A DNA stretch of 64,000 nt from Sclerodactyla briareus. Its lineage: Eukaryota > Echinodermata > Holothuroidea > Dendrochirotida > Sclerodactylidae. Under the pieces are notes generated by a model. That model was not told the DNA's origin. It searched no databases and worked only from the letters and a program-made list of their open reading frames with translations. Below, piece after piece: positions 1-11,579 of the stretch. The stretch's first letter is position 1. Every line of letters begins with the position of its first letter. The DNA lies in assembly GCA_026419785.1 (NCBI GenBank), contig JAODTK010003076.1, forward strand, positions 242,013 to 306,012. The letters are read 5' to 3'. A program made the position numbers and the translations under genes.

Positions 1-2355
1 AACCGGGCCATATGAGCGTGAGTGAGCACTGGCGATTGCTCGCCTTATCTTCTCGACTAGTTCTCAGATGTTAATGAGGCAGGGGTGTAACCATCCCAAC
101 TGCTCCCGGGACTGCGTTTACGCCCCATCCCAAGGACGATCAGTGAACTGGAGGAGCGGAAGTTCAAGTTCAAGTGGGGAATGCTCACAGCCGACAGACG
201 AGACTTATGCCAATATTCCGATAAACAAACGCCAGAACCCAGAAATTGCACTGCCCCACAGCGGGACCAGAAGTGAAGACCAAACAGCCATCGCAACTAC
301 CTGTACATGCAGCACCCAGGGAAAAATCGTCCGGTGCCCGCTGGAATTCAAACCTGAATTATTTTGGTTGTAAGTGTCACTGTCCCCTCTTACATTTTCT
401 TCCGCTTGTCTGAAGACGGGAATGGTGAGTACTAATCGACCAAGGTAAGTACCAAAGAAGAATAGCCCCCTCTTCCAAGAAAAACTCTCATGATCCTCGC
501 CTCAGGTTGAGGTCTGAGAGCAAACATCAAACTTTAGGTAATCCTTCTCATTTGTGAATGTTATTGCCACCAAACCTTGATATTTTGTTCCTATCAACTT
601 ATTTATGTCGAAACCAAACATTTTTGGTCAAAAGCATTCTGTTGTCATTGTCACCATGCCCTCTAGTAAGAAGCAACTAGCCACCAGATTTCGGAAGACC
701 ATAGTGCGTAATAAAAAGGGATTGAAGCTCATTCTACTCAGAATAATGAGAATTATTTTTTCTTTAATGCTTTGTTATTCATTAAGATTAGGAACAAATC
801 CAACAATTCTGTGGCATGGACCCACAAATGGGAAAGTATTCAAAATGTTGGTGTTTGCCCTCATATGTGCTAACACAATGTGCGCCTTATTCAAAGGGGA
901 CTCCAAACATGAAATGAACTGAATCCTCAACATTGCTGGAAATTGGGCAAATAGTAATGTTACAAGGCAACACCGTTGCAAGTTATTCCAAGCTCATGAA
1001 AGGTCTTTCGTGTGCATATTATGCGCTAAATTCTCAACATCTATGGATTCGCCATGGAAATTGTACATACAGTAACTACCATGCAATAGTGCAAGGAATT
1101 CCAAGGTCACTAGAGGTCAATATCAGGGTGACTTTACATAATTTTTCTGAACTATACAGCATGAGAATTACATGGAGTTGATACATATAACCAACAATAG
1201 GGCGAAACGTATGAAGGTGTTCGAAAGTCATCTTTATGAGGTAATACAGGGCAATTATTAAACAATTTTCAAAGCATTCGCCAACGTGCAGCTGCCAAGT
1301 GGTTTATGGTGCACTTTGAACAGAATAAAATTCCTGGGGATCGCAGTGGGGGAACCTAGCATCTCATGTATATGGAAAATGAATCGTATTAAGGCCAATG
1401 TACTGTAAATATGACTGGACTTTTGGTGCTGCCTTGTGACAAGTTTGCCTTGTGCATAACTGGGCGTCCACTATATAAACACCGCTCTGGAAATCATTCA
1501 ATTACAGCTTATCAATTACAACTTGTTAGAAACTCTCAATGTTTGTGCTCGATGAATCCGGCATTAATTGTGTTGAGCCGCAACTCCACACACACAGAAG
1601 TGCTGAACCCTCCTTGTTGACTCCCATAACATTGACCCCCTCACATTCCCCATCAAAACACAGTCAGGAAATAGTTGAGGGGTTGAAGTCTTCTTCAAAG
1701 GACAAAGAAACTGTTTAATACAATGGTACAAACCAAGTCAACAGTGGTGAAACGAGAGTATTCCTGGCCTTGACAAACCGTGATGAACTCAGGAGGAAGT
1801 GTGTCGACCGACATCGATGAGAGGCGACCCACACATGAAGCTGGAGAAGAACCCCCTTGAGGTGTTGTAGCTGGTCTGGAGGGGAAAACCTGTTTTCTCC
1901 CCAGTTTGCCTGACCACCGCTGCCAAAAAAAAGGAAGAATACAATGGTCATACTGACGTGATGACTTGTGGTCACCATCGTGGTTCCCCAAGACTTACCT
2001 AGTTTTCGGGGTCTACGAGCGACGACCACCTATGTCATACTTACACAATGCCCGCCCTCCTCTCTAAGCCTATAAGTTCCCCATTCTGGCGAATTCTACC
2101 GCTCTCAATTTGGCCACCCTATCAACCCTATCATCAACTTCCACCACGGCTCATCTCTGCTGTCAGCCTGTTTTATAACTCTTTGAACTAAGTAACAGAA
2201 CATAGGCACACAGCATATACAGGGTCTTCCCTGCCCATGATGACATTAATCAAGGCAAAAGATTTTCAACAATCTTAGCAAAGCAAAAACAAAATGAGAT
2301 AAAGCCAACCGATTGAAATGTTCAGGCATCAGAATAGTTAACAAATGGAGTTGAG
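1..2355. other. Unassigned DNA, no supportable gene
   Basis: Only short open frames are present, the longest about 105 codons (605-922 on +), with no motif I recognise. Two overlapping minus-strand frames at 1695-2029 encode about 100 residues each, in different frames over the same bases, which argues against both. No tRNA, LINE or clear repeat was recognised. The stretch could hold introns or very old transposon remains, but nothing positive supports either. Confidence 0.5.
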
Positions 2356-2364
2356 TACAGGACA

Positions 2365-2470
2365 GAATAAGTGCAGAGTGGTGGTAAAAGGTATGGTTTG
2401 CAAGCAAACATTCGGGGTTCAAATCACAGCAGTCACTAGACTTTCCTCCACTGGTGATGTACTTGCATTT
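2365..2470 (+). mobile_element. tRNA-derived SINE candidate, copy 1
   Basis: A box-A-like motif GTGCAGAGTGG (2371-2381) is followed 45 bases later by a box-B-like motif GGTTCAAATCA (2416-2426). This is the spacing of an internal RNA polymerase III promoter in a tRNA-derived SINE. The segment CAAGCAAAC just before box B and GCAGTCACT just after it recur at the same places in the candidate at 4.3 kb, so the two look like copies of one family. The 3' tail and target duplications were not identified, so the end is approximate. It is too degenerate to be a working tRNA gene. Confidence 0.5.
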
Positions 2471-3133
2471 TTCGTAGATTACTGCCAAGCACAGAGGATC
2501 AAAAACCTGTTTCACGGGCCAGCAGAGGTGCCCGGAAACTGCACCGTTATTGTTAGTTCAATGCCAACCTATTGGTCTCACTTTATGGCCTTCTGGGGAA
2601 CGGGGGTTGTCGGGGTTTCTTCAACCCAAGCTAATCCGGATTGCGAATACAGGATTCTAATTGGCCAATCCCAATCACCTAAATGACGGTTATTTTTGAC
2701 AATAACGTCAGGGTTTCGCCGAAACGGGTCAGGCTGGTCAGAGTAAAACAACGATCGAAGACTTGCTCGATTTGCCTGAGTCTGAGTAAATGCAGTACTT
2801 TTTAAACGCAAATGTAAAGTTGCGTGAGCCTTTGGGAAGTTCATGTTATATGCGCCAGATCCGGCTTTCGGTATACACGCGCTTCAGAGGGCATACTGCC
2901 TCAACGAAATGCAAACGGGCGAAACGACGCGTCGCTCGTTGCATTGGTGAACGCCATGTTCACACGCCAGAACCCTCAGTTCGGCATGCGTGGTTTGTAG
3001 TGCGTCTCCGTGAAAGTATGCACAACACGCACTGCCAATCTTTGTGTATGGTACGCAATGCAATTTTACTTCAATCGAACTAGCGCCAATAGTTACCCTA
3101 GCTTGACTATTTACTGTTTAGAGATTCAAAGAT
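2471..3133. other. Unassigned DNA
   Basis: Frames of about 90-97 codons occur on both strands (2578-2844 minus, 2790-3083 plus) without recognisable motifs. Nothing else is supported. Confidence 0.4.
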
Positions 3134-3166
3134 ATCGATCTAGAGATATAGATATCTCTAGTCGAT
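3134..3166. repeat. Near-perfect 33-bp palindrome
   Basis: The left arm reads ATCGATCTAGAGATAT (3134-3149). After a 2-base spacer the right arm reads ATATCTCTAGTCGAT (3152-3166). The arms are complementary except for one extra base. The palindrome lies about 35 bases before a longer foldback and may be part of the same structure. Confidence 0.8.
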
Positions 3167-3198
3167 TGGGTAATTCCTAATTTACGGGTTGTAGAATA

Positions 3199-3362
3199 GG
3201 AATAAACTAACAGCAGGTTGACTTTTACAGTTTCATAAACAGTCTCGATTCTGAATTTAGCTTAATAACGAACTCGGCTGCCGCCTCGTCCGTTAATTAC
3301 CTGAATTCAGAGTCTCGACTGTTTATTCACCAGTAAAAGTCTCCCAGTTTGCAGTTTATTGA
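3199..3362. repeat. Foldback element (imperfect inverted repeat), MITE-like
   Basis: The sequence from about 3199 to 3265 pairs with the reverse complement of about 3295-3362. Matched blocks include AATAAACT, GACTTTTAC, AAACAGTC and CTGAATT on the left against their complements on the right. The complementarity runs in to a short centre near 3278-3284, so the whole ~160 bp could fold into one long hairpin. No transposase frame is present. A non-autonomous foldback or MITE is the likeliest reading, but terminal target duplications were not found. Confidence 0.6.
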
Positions 3363-4286
3363 TTAATTCACAGTAAGCTGTCGGCGGCTGGAGCAGGCAC
3401 ATTGAAATGACTTCGCTTCTCCAGGATCCAAGAAAGTCTCGGTATGGGTGGGGCCGTACACTACACACCTCTCCCTAAAATCATCTGAACACTAGTCGAG
3501 AAAAGGAGGCAAATTATCACCAGGGCTCATCCATGATCAAAACAGCCAGGGTTTCTTGATGAGCCCTACTTGGCTTCCTGAACCTGTAAATTCCGAATAC
3601 AATCAAGACAAGGCAAAGTTACACTTTCCATGCAACATGACCAATGTGATGAAGAAGGTGAGTCACGTGCATATTACCTGATATATCATCCACTAGTTCT
3701 GTGTAGGTCCTTTGGCCACATCAACAAGCCTACAAAAAAACGAATTAAATGACACAAGATAAAAAAGTGAGTTAAGACAAGCCTTCAGCTCTCAGAAGAA
3801 GCCTGATATCAAATCAGGATGTTGTAATTTTCTTGCTCCCTCTTGGATATATATCTGAGGTTGAGAGAGGTGTACAGCAAACAGCACATGTCAAAGTATG
3901 AAGAACTATCATCCATTCAGTAAAATCACATGATCCACTAGCACTGTAAATTATTAGGACAAACAAGATCAAACAATTCTATACAAAATGATTAAAGCAA
4001 ATATGGCAAGTCACAACATGGGTTCTGGGGGGTCACACTCACTTTTGGTCTCTTTCACACGCTCACGTGTAATTACATTATGTCACCTGCAATACTGTTC
4101 ATCTCTACAACAAAATATTGTTTGCATCCGCAGTTAGCGCCAACGAAGGAGTGATTTCGGAAGTAGGCCATCAAATAACTTTGAAAATGACTTTTAAGTC
4201 CCTCTTAAAATGTCATAATTGAATCATGGCCTCCCGTGGCTGGAAATGCTTGTGATGTGCCCATGGTACTGGACCCAACAGGGCCT
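3363..4286. other. Unassigned AT-rich DNA
   Basis: No open frame of note and no recognised repeat. A CCTCTCTCC/GGTTGAGAGAGG-like purine tract occurs near 3850 but is too short to name. Confidence 0.4.
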
Positions 4287-4375
4287 AATGACGAATGGCA
4301 GAGTGGTATCAGTTGACACTTTACAAGCAAACACGCCAGGTCAAATTCCAGCAGTCACCAGCCATTCTTTTCCCT
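4287..4375 (+). mobile_element. tRNA-derived SINE candidate, copy 2
   Basis: Box A reads TGGCAGAGTGG (4296-4306), an exact match to the TGGCNNAGTGG consensus. A weaker box B, GGTCAAATTCC, lies at 4339-4349. Between and after them the copy shares CAAGCAAACA and CAGCAGTCAC with the candidate at 2.4 kb, which supports a dispersed family rather than a chance pair of motifs. The downstream body does not clearly match copy 1, and the 3' end is not defined. Confidence 0.5.
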
Positions 4376-5974
4376 AGGTGGCTGTATCTGCAGTGGCACA
4401 TGGGAAGGTTTTGGTCTTCTTCATTTAGTTCTGTTGAAATGCTGTGGATATGTTGATGGGTTCCTGGAATTTGCTCTGGGATTCACAATAAGTCACCATT
4501 GGCTGTGAGCAGTCATGTTAGACATGGATCTTTTCCACTCGCCATATCCTGGAACTGGCGTCCGTTGGAGGGGGGGGAATATATTGGCCAGTCCAGGAGA
4601 AGGTAGAAGAAATTGGAACACCCCTGCAATTGACATTCATCTGAGCAGCTGGTCATTAGAGGAAGAGAAGGTGAGTTATCGCTGGTGAATATTCATGAAC
4701 ACTATGGCCTGGGTCCATTGATGAGCCTAAGTGGTGTCGATGGAAAAACAAAAAATAAAACCTAGTTGTCTGTCACACTTAACAAGATAACTCAACGTTG
4801 GAAATGGTGGAAAGTCTCTATATAGGTGACTTGAGGACGTAACACAAATGTCCCAATGAAACCTCTCCCAAATAAAGGTGAGAATTCGACCCCAAGGTTT
4901 TATGTTTTTCTAATGGTCAATATGGCAAACCAACATTATATACAGTGTCATAAGATAATTGGTAAGAGTCTCCCATGTATTTTTGGACCCCTAGCCTCAC
5001 ATGGGGTTCATCTGAGATGTAACCTGTATGGGCCTCAAATGAGGATGACTCGGCAAAACCATCCACATACCATTTATGTGTGGTTATTGGCAAAGCACGT
5101 CTGAGTCCTCATGAGAGGCCCCTCTGATACCTTGTGTCGTCATGGATCACCTCTCTAATCTTCTGCAGGTCAGGTTGAACTTGGGGGTCCCACAAGGAAT
5201 GAAGAAGAGCCAAAAGGTAAACAGACTTGTGGGTTCCACTTCTGCACAAATAATTCCAGGCAACTTTTCAGAGTTGGTAGTGGCCTCAAATAAGAACCTG
5301 GTCAAACTCTGGAAGTATTAGATTAAAGGAAAGGGCATTCCAAAATATTTGACGCAATGCCGAAGCACTGTCAGTGAAATGCATAACGGACGGGGTATTG
5401 TGCTATATCACATGATATGCACAGTCAGCATAATGTTGCATCCATGTGTAACAAGGTGCGGTCTAGGGATTTATATAACGCAGACTCACATTGCCTCATC
5501 CTAGATATGAAGCCTTTTGGATTGCAGACAGCTGCTGTCAGTGTTACCTTAACTAGTACTGAAAAAAGCATATCAAAGTGGTCAGGCAGGCAACGAAAAA
5601 CAACACAAGACGTATGAGAATTATACAACACAATCTAGTCAAGCAGAAACATATCTAGACCTAAAATATTGTGTACATCAGTAAAATCAAATACAGTCAA
5701 ATTAGTTATTGGAAAATTCCCTAGATCGGCCATAAGCACCCCCCACGTAAGCGTGATAAGATTACAGGATGAAGCAATAGCCAGGTGACCCGAAGGTGTT
5801 TTCAAGATGAGTCGGGACAAAGGATTAGTCATGCTCTACAGTCCGGACACTTCTTTTGACAAGCAGGAAATACCAAAGGCGGTTCTGTCCAATCTATAAC
5901 CCTGAGAGAACAGTGCAGGGTGAAGTGAAGGGGGTGAGAGGGATGGTGGGTGGGGTGGTATATTGCCTTCAGTT
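4376..5974. other. Unassigned DNA
   Basis: Several frames of 60-82 codons occur on both strands (for example 4856-5104 plus, and 5425-5631 and 5635-5832 minus). None shows a family motif or convincing splice sites. Nothing positive is supported. Confidence 0.4.
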
Positions 5975-6760
5975 TGGAGTACTGTAGGGCCATCTTTAAT
6001 GGTACTACCAGCTCCATGACAGGCTTCAAGTGGAATCACATTCTCCATCTGTTCTCGCTGGACGGGGGGGGGGGGGGGGGGGGGGGGGGGAGGTAATATG
6101 AGGTATCATCATGTAATACTGTTGCATATTCATGATCCATAACGGCCAACCACTATATAAAGAATTTATGCGTATTATCCAATCAAGGCGGCCATCGCAT
6201 GATCTATTAGCCCAATCAGCATTCAGATAGATTGGTGATTGCAATGTGTGCTTTCATAGAGAAGCACCCTCTTTGGTTTTAGCCTTCAGCGCCAAAACAA
6301 GGAGGCGACGTTGTATGTTGATATTTTGAGTTATATTTGAGTTAAGATGGATCCAACAACATTACCACCTTGGTAGACTCTGTTTTATGTGCGTAAAGCA
6401 CATCACATTTCAGGGAGATGGGGGGGTTGGGAGGGGAGGGTCAGCGGCTCACCTGGTGAGTATGCCTTCATAGATCAGTTTGGCAGTACTGTAGGGCCAT
6501 CGTTTTAATGGTACTACCAGCTCCTCTGACATGCATTCAGTGGATCACATTCCCTATCGTGTTCTCTGATGGAGGGTGGGGGGGGGGGGGGGGAGCTGGG
6601 GCGGAGTTGGGAGGGGAGTCAGAGGCTCACCTGGTATAGTAGGAATCAGTAGGAGCAGTTTGGCAGTACAGTAGGGACCATCTTCACGGTCTACTTACCA
6701 GCTCCATGAAATGTTTCAGGTGGACACATTCCCTATCTTGTCTTGCTGCTTGCCGTCTCC
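5975..6760. repeat. Three copies of a local ~90-180 bp repeat with poly-G inserts
   Basis: Three related blocks begin with GTACTGTAGGGCCATC or close variants, at about 5979, 6485 and 6664. Each continues through TACCAGCTCC to CACATTC and CTATC-like sequence. Copies 2 and 3 also share the preceding 60 bases (GGCTCACCTGGT ... CAGTTTGGCAGTAC), giving a tandem period of about 178 bp. Copies 1 and 2 end in long G runs (6064-6090, 27 G; 6578-6593, 16 G), while copy 3 has none. On the minus strand the shared block ends in CCAGGTGAG, which resembles a splice donor, but frame is not kept across the copies. Confidence 0.75.
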
Positions 6761-9700
6761 TTGTTCGGTTTTATCTGGACACACAGAGACAGGAGGTGGT
6801 CACGTCGAAAAAAACTGCCAGGACTGAAGGAGCAACTTTTGTTAAAAGTGCTATCTTGCTGAGTGCTCATTACATAAACTTTAATTACGTCGTCAAAGAT
6901 AAAAAAATTGATTGAAAAAAGGAGATGAATGTGATTTTTTCAAAGACAAATAAATACTAAAATCCAGTGATCAGCCTCTGCGCAATTGCATGCATGCCCA
7001 AACAGGACAAGACAGGCGCTTCACAGCTAACAGGAAACTGCAAAATCCAGCCAAATAGCAACATCAATGTTGTTCTTGCGGCTTACCATATCGGAGTGAC
7101 GTGCCAGAATTACGGGTGTACTTTCTCTTTCAGTTTGATCACCAGTGCATCAACAGCATGAACACTGGGCACTAGCATCAGAACAGCAAAACAATCACCA
7201 AGATGAACTTGCATTGTAAACTCTGTTCATGGCTGGGGCACCTAAAATCCATCACAACTACATCACCACACTGTGCATATGAGAGTGGATTTTAATTGAA
7301 AACCTGATCAGAATGCCAAGAACGGGTTCATCACGGGACCTCGGCTGTAGTGATCGGGATGAGCACCAGTGATAACTCAATTTCTCAGCGTGACTGGCTC
7401 AGTTGATTATGACGCTAACAATCCCACCATGCCCTTGGGACCGCCATTTTACATCCACTCCGACAGACGGTCAGTGAATTCTAGGAATCGAACACTTTTT
7501 CAGAAACTAGGAGGAGCAGCGTTCATGGTTACGTGACTACCCCAGCTGAACGATGAGACTATGTGCAAACACCTCGCAACAACCCCAGTACACCCCAGAA
7601 AAACTCCAAACCACCGCAAAACCATAAAGTGGAGACTTTGCCCACTCGCAAAACTCGCAAAGTTACAGCAGCCAGGGAAAAAAAAATTAAGTAACTGTCT
7701 GGACTCGTTTAACCAGTAAGCACACACCACACCAACAGAAATGGAATAATGATCAAACCACCTAAGTGGAGTTTTATTTTTTAAATAGTTAGTAACACGA
7801 TGCAGAGCCACAAATACTATCTGGACCCCAGTGCCCTGTTCCAGATGATTACAATGCAGTCACCAGCCTGCATAAACACAAGGAACTCACATTCAGCAGA
7901 ACTGAAACAGTGTTGAAACAGTCATTCTTCTTGCTGAGGAGGGGGGGGGGGCTTAACAGGGAAATAGAGTGACAGCCTTTGTTTCAAACTTTCAGGGACG
8001 AGTAAAGTGATCAACTCTTGGAATATATAATCTGACCATGTTGTGAATTAGGAAAATAACAAGGAAGGATGATTGGAAAACTCTTGAATCCATCATATAT
8101 ATATCCCACCAGCCTGCAAGCCATTAAAGAACCTTTGGATTCAAATCCAGACCACCGTGGCTATCCAAGATGAGAGCACCCACACTATCCAACAGAGCGA
8201 GAGAGGAAAAAGCAGAAGGCAGTGAAAACCATTTTCAGGACAGGGTGACAATGACAGACCTGTCACCAACTTCTTTTTTTGAAAGATGAATAAATTACCA
8301 GCTTGTATAGAAGAGGATCCCTCATTCTGTGTGAGCGCTCAACGACAGCCAGCCCTTAGCTTGATGGTCTCATAATCTGGAGAGATGAAGGAGAAAAAGA
8401 GGACACTTCGCTAGTCCTCCAGTGTCTTATTGTAGATTCACTCAGTCTACGGGACAGACATAGAAGCATATGAGGGGACACTGTGTTGCAACAGCCACTG
8501 CGGTTACCAGAACGAATGTTGAGGTTCCAGCAGGTTGTCTTGTTGAGTGATTTCAAGTACTTTCAAGGAATTTGAGGTATCTATGAATCACACAGGGGGA
8601 ATGATGCGGAGACAGCTCATGGACAAAAAAATCCCGCGAATAGGTTTTCACGATTTAGTATCAGAATGAAATCATTCTTTAATAATTTTGGATTTCAGTT
8701 ATTGGTTTGTTTGAGGTTTGCAAACAGTATATGTTTCACGTTGACGTTATATTTAAGGGGATCCTGGGGTTCCCTGTGATGGTCACAAGGGAGATTTGCA
8801 TAGAGATTGCGCCTCATCAGCTCACTCGGATCGGCTGAAATTCGTTATAAATCAGGTACCAAAAACGTCAAGTCATATTCACATGACAGGGATTGGCCTT
8901 TGAGTCCTGGTGTCGATCTGAAAGATTGACATGCAATGTGATTCCGACGCGACCATATCAGTACCGCCTATTTTTCAACAGATAAATGAGTCCCCTCCAA
9001 TAATGTGCTTAAAGAAATGTAGTGGCCCCCACCCCTAGGCATTCTTAGCGATGGAAGGTGGCATTAGGCAGTTAGCACTTGTTTTATTAACCTTGATTGC
9101 AGGGCTGCTGGTACTGGGGCACAGGCCGCACCCACACATGAACGTTTGGGTCCAGAGCAAAATGAAAAATATGTAGTGCGCAGAAAAAAAACATCATGAA
9201 CGGAGGCCCTCATCAAAGTAGGGGGCACGCCCCCCCCACAACCACCAACACAGTTGTTGAGCTTGTCCAGATAAAAGGTAGGTGCTCGACCAGGAGACGG
9301 ACCACATAATGAATTATATAATACCGCTGGGTGGTTTGTAGGATGTTAGCCCTCAACAGACGAGCTGTGGGTGGATAAACATACATACACATACCAACAT
9401 GAATGAAAGCAAGTTGGGGTGGGGGGCGGACCAATCACCCATATATCAAAGGGGAAATTAATTGAAAGTTTGGGTTTTTTTGGTTTTTATTAGGTGATAG
9501 GCATATGAATCTGGTTAGTATCATAGAACAGTTTGACACGTAATCCACATTAGTGCCAATCACTCTTTCAAATTTAACTGAAATGACACCGAAATAGCGA
9601 GATTTGGCAAGCAAATGTGCCAGAAATTTATACCCATATCCTAAGGTTTCTTTCCAAGTAACTAATAGGCTAAATGATGGGGAGTTATTTTGGAATTATT

Positions 9701-9929
9701 GCACACTCCAGTAGTGATAAACACTAGTCCCCATAGTGGATGGAATTCCTTACTCCATCCATGGGTTTGAATAAACCAGAAGCCCGGCTAACTTTGGTGA
9801 TTTTCTTGGACTGCCTCGATGTTAATGAATTCAGATGACATTTTGCCATGATCCCAAAACAATGGAAGACCCATGTACTCATCTGCAGCACACCCACCCT
9901 ACTAAGTATGAGCTTCCCTTTATTCCGGT
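6761..9929. other. Unassigned DNA
   Basis: No gene is supported. The longest frame is 103 codons on minus (7500-7811), with no family motif. A box-B-like GATTCAAATCC lies at 8138-8148 without a convincing box A, so it is not called a SINE. A G run is at 7938-7951. The block is otherwise unremarkable. Confidence 0.4.
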
Positions 9930-10300
9930 GGGGTCATTGAGTTAGGGTGTCACAAAGCCAAAGTTGGTTCAAAATAATACACTTTTCCATAATGACCTCA
10001 GACACACCAAAATGACCCCCAATCCCACACCAAAAACAATAGGGTTCCTGCTTTACCTCAAGAAAACGCTGCATACCTAATCTATCTTTGATCGGACCAG
10101 GCAAACCTGGACTCATCGTGATCACAAGGTATTCAGACTGTGACCTCAAGATGACCTCTTACCCCCAAACCAATAGGTTTTCATTTCACTCTCATGGGAA
10201 CCCACATACCCAAGAATGAGCTTCATCTTCATCTCCATCCGATGCGCAGCATGACAACCTTCTGACTGGTCAGAAAAACTCCGACTCAAAGGGCTGAACC
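9930..10300 (+). repeat. Solo unit of the dispersed 318-bp repeat, with terminal hairpin
   Basis: This stretch matches one unit of the array at 19.6-23.06 kb in the same orientation and order: AATAGGGTTCCTG, a GATC(G)GACCA-like block, TGGACT, ATCGTG, AAGGT with TTCAGACT, TGACCTCA, AATAGGTTTTC, CATGGGAACC, ATACC and ATGAGCTTCATC. It is followed by the hairpin TTCTGAC-TG-GTCAGAA (10260-10275), comparable in place and form to hairpins that end the longer elements at 23.17 and 40.89 kb. It is read as a minimal member of that family. Confidence 0.75.
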
Positions 10301-10440
10301 ATAGAAGTTGGGTATAAAGGCAAAAGAGAAATTACCTGATTTGCGCATGCTTGGTAACTGCTGGCAGATCACTATCTAATGCCATGGTTCTCAGGGAGCA
10401 GGGATGTGAAGTTCTCTCCGGATATTTGCGATGACAACTG

Positions 10441-10750
10441 TCGCTTTCTTTGAGCATATGGCGCATCCTGGCGGATGACCTGCCCACCAGGTCCTGTGTT
10501 GAACAGGATCCAGTAGTAGGGCTGTTCCGGGTACGCCGTTATTGAAGCAGCAGGTGCCTATCCGGCATGTGCTGGGGGGCCCGCCCCTATTTGGCGATAG
10601 CCAACCCGTGGCTTCTTTGGGCATATGCGCATCCTGGCAGGTGAAACCTGCCCCCCTTCCGTGGGAACATGATCCAGTTGAGTAGGGGCTGTCGGGGGGA
10701 CGCTGTTATTGGAACAGCAAGGTGCCTATCCGGCAATGTGTGCTCGCCGT
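10441..10750. repeat. Two tandem copies of a ~171-bp unit
   Basis: Both copies begin with TTCTTTG(A/G)GCATATG (about 10445 and 10614). They share GCGCATCCTGGC, a GATCCAGT(A/T)G block, CGTTATTG or CTGTTATTGG, GCAG/AACAGCA and AGGTGCCTATCCGGCA (about 10552 and 10720). The second copy differs by many small indels. No frame survives in both, so this is non-coding tandem DNA. Copy number is only two in the window. Confidence 0.8.
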
Positions 10751-11579
10751 GACCGAGTAATTGTATGCATACCCCACCTCCCCCTATGTTTTGGTATTGT
10801 GAGACTCCAAAGAGTGTGGGTCCACTCTCACCCTCCTTCTATCTGGACCAGCTTCAGGATCCGGGCAGTTGTTCATCTTGGGACAAGGTATGGATTATCA
10901 TTTATCAAATGTATGTTCTGTTGAGGGCACATTCGAAGCAGGTGTAGCATCGCGAAATATCCCTCAAATGAGTAGGATTGCTACACACTTTCGAAAGTGC
11001 CATAGCAGTCAATTTGTACACAAAACTATAGACAGCATACATATTTTCTACAATTCCTCCACCATTGCTACGCCGAGGGTGTGGCACCATTTCAAACTCT
11101 GGTGAGGGTCCTATCTTCCCTCTTTAGTTGCTTTGCCTGTTCTGGCCTCGAAGTACAATGTTTCATGAACATGTGAATATGACATGACTATCGTATACTT
11201 TTAATCTTTCTACATAATGTAATTTGAACTCTCTCATCGAATTTCAGCTTATCCGAAGGTGCAAATAAGATCCGGGTATTGAAGAAAATTCCCTTGTTCC
11301 TCACAATAGGGAAGGTGGCGCCCTGTAATAGAGAGTCAATGTAAGCAAAGTAATTTTTTGGAAAATGTGTAACAAACAAACGTGATGAGATCGTTGTGAA
11401 AACTTACAACATTTTCCAGGAGTGATAAGTAAATTATCCTATTAATTTCATATGTGAAATCCTTCTTTCCCATCTTTTTGATCCTGAAGGCACAAAATCG
11501 GCTGGATTTTTTTTAACAGTCCACAGCATCATAGCTTTCTCAGCTTCCTCAGAATAATTGAAATATTTTACAATGTTAG
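10751..11579. other. Unassigned DNA
   Basis: Overlapping frames of 60-78 codons on both strands around 10765-11105 show no recognisable domain. Nothing else is supported before the LINE. Confidence 0.4.

Noticed and set aside
1690-2030. Possible retroelement coding piece on minus
   Set aside because: Two phases are open over the same bases and neither shows a protease, reverse transcriptase or integrase motif.
8100-8180. Box-B-like GATTCAAATCC as a SINE or tRNA
   Set aside because: No acceptable box A at the right distance and no tRNA fold.
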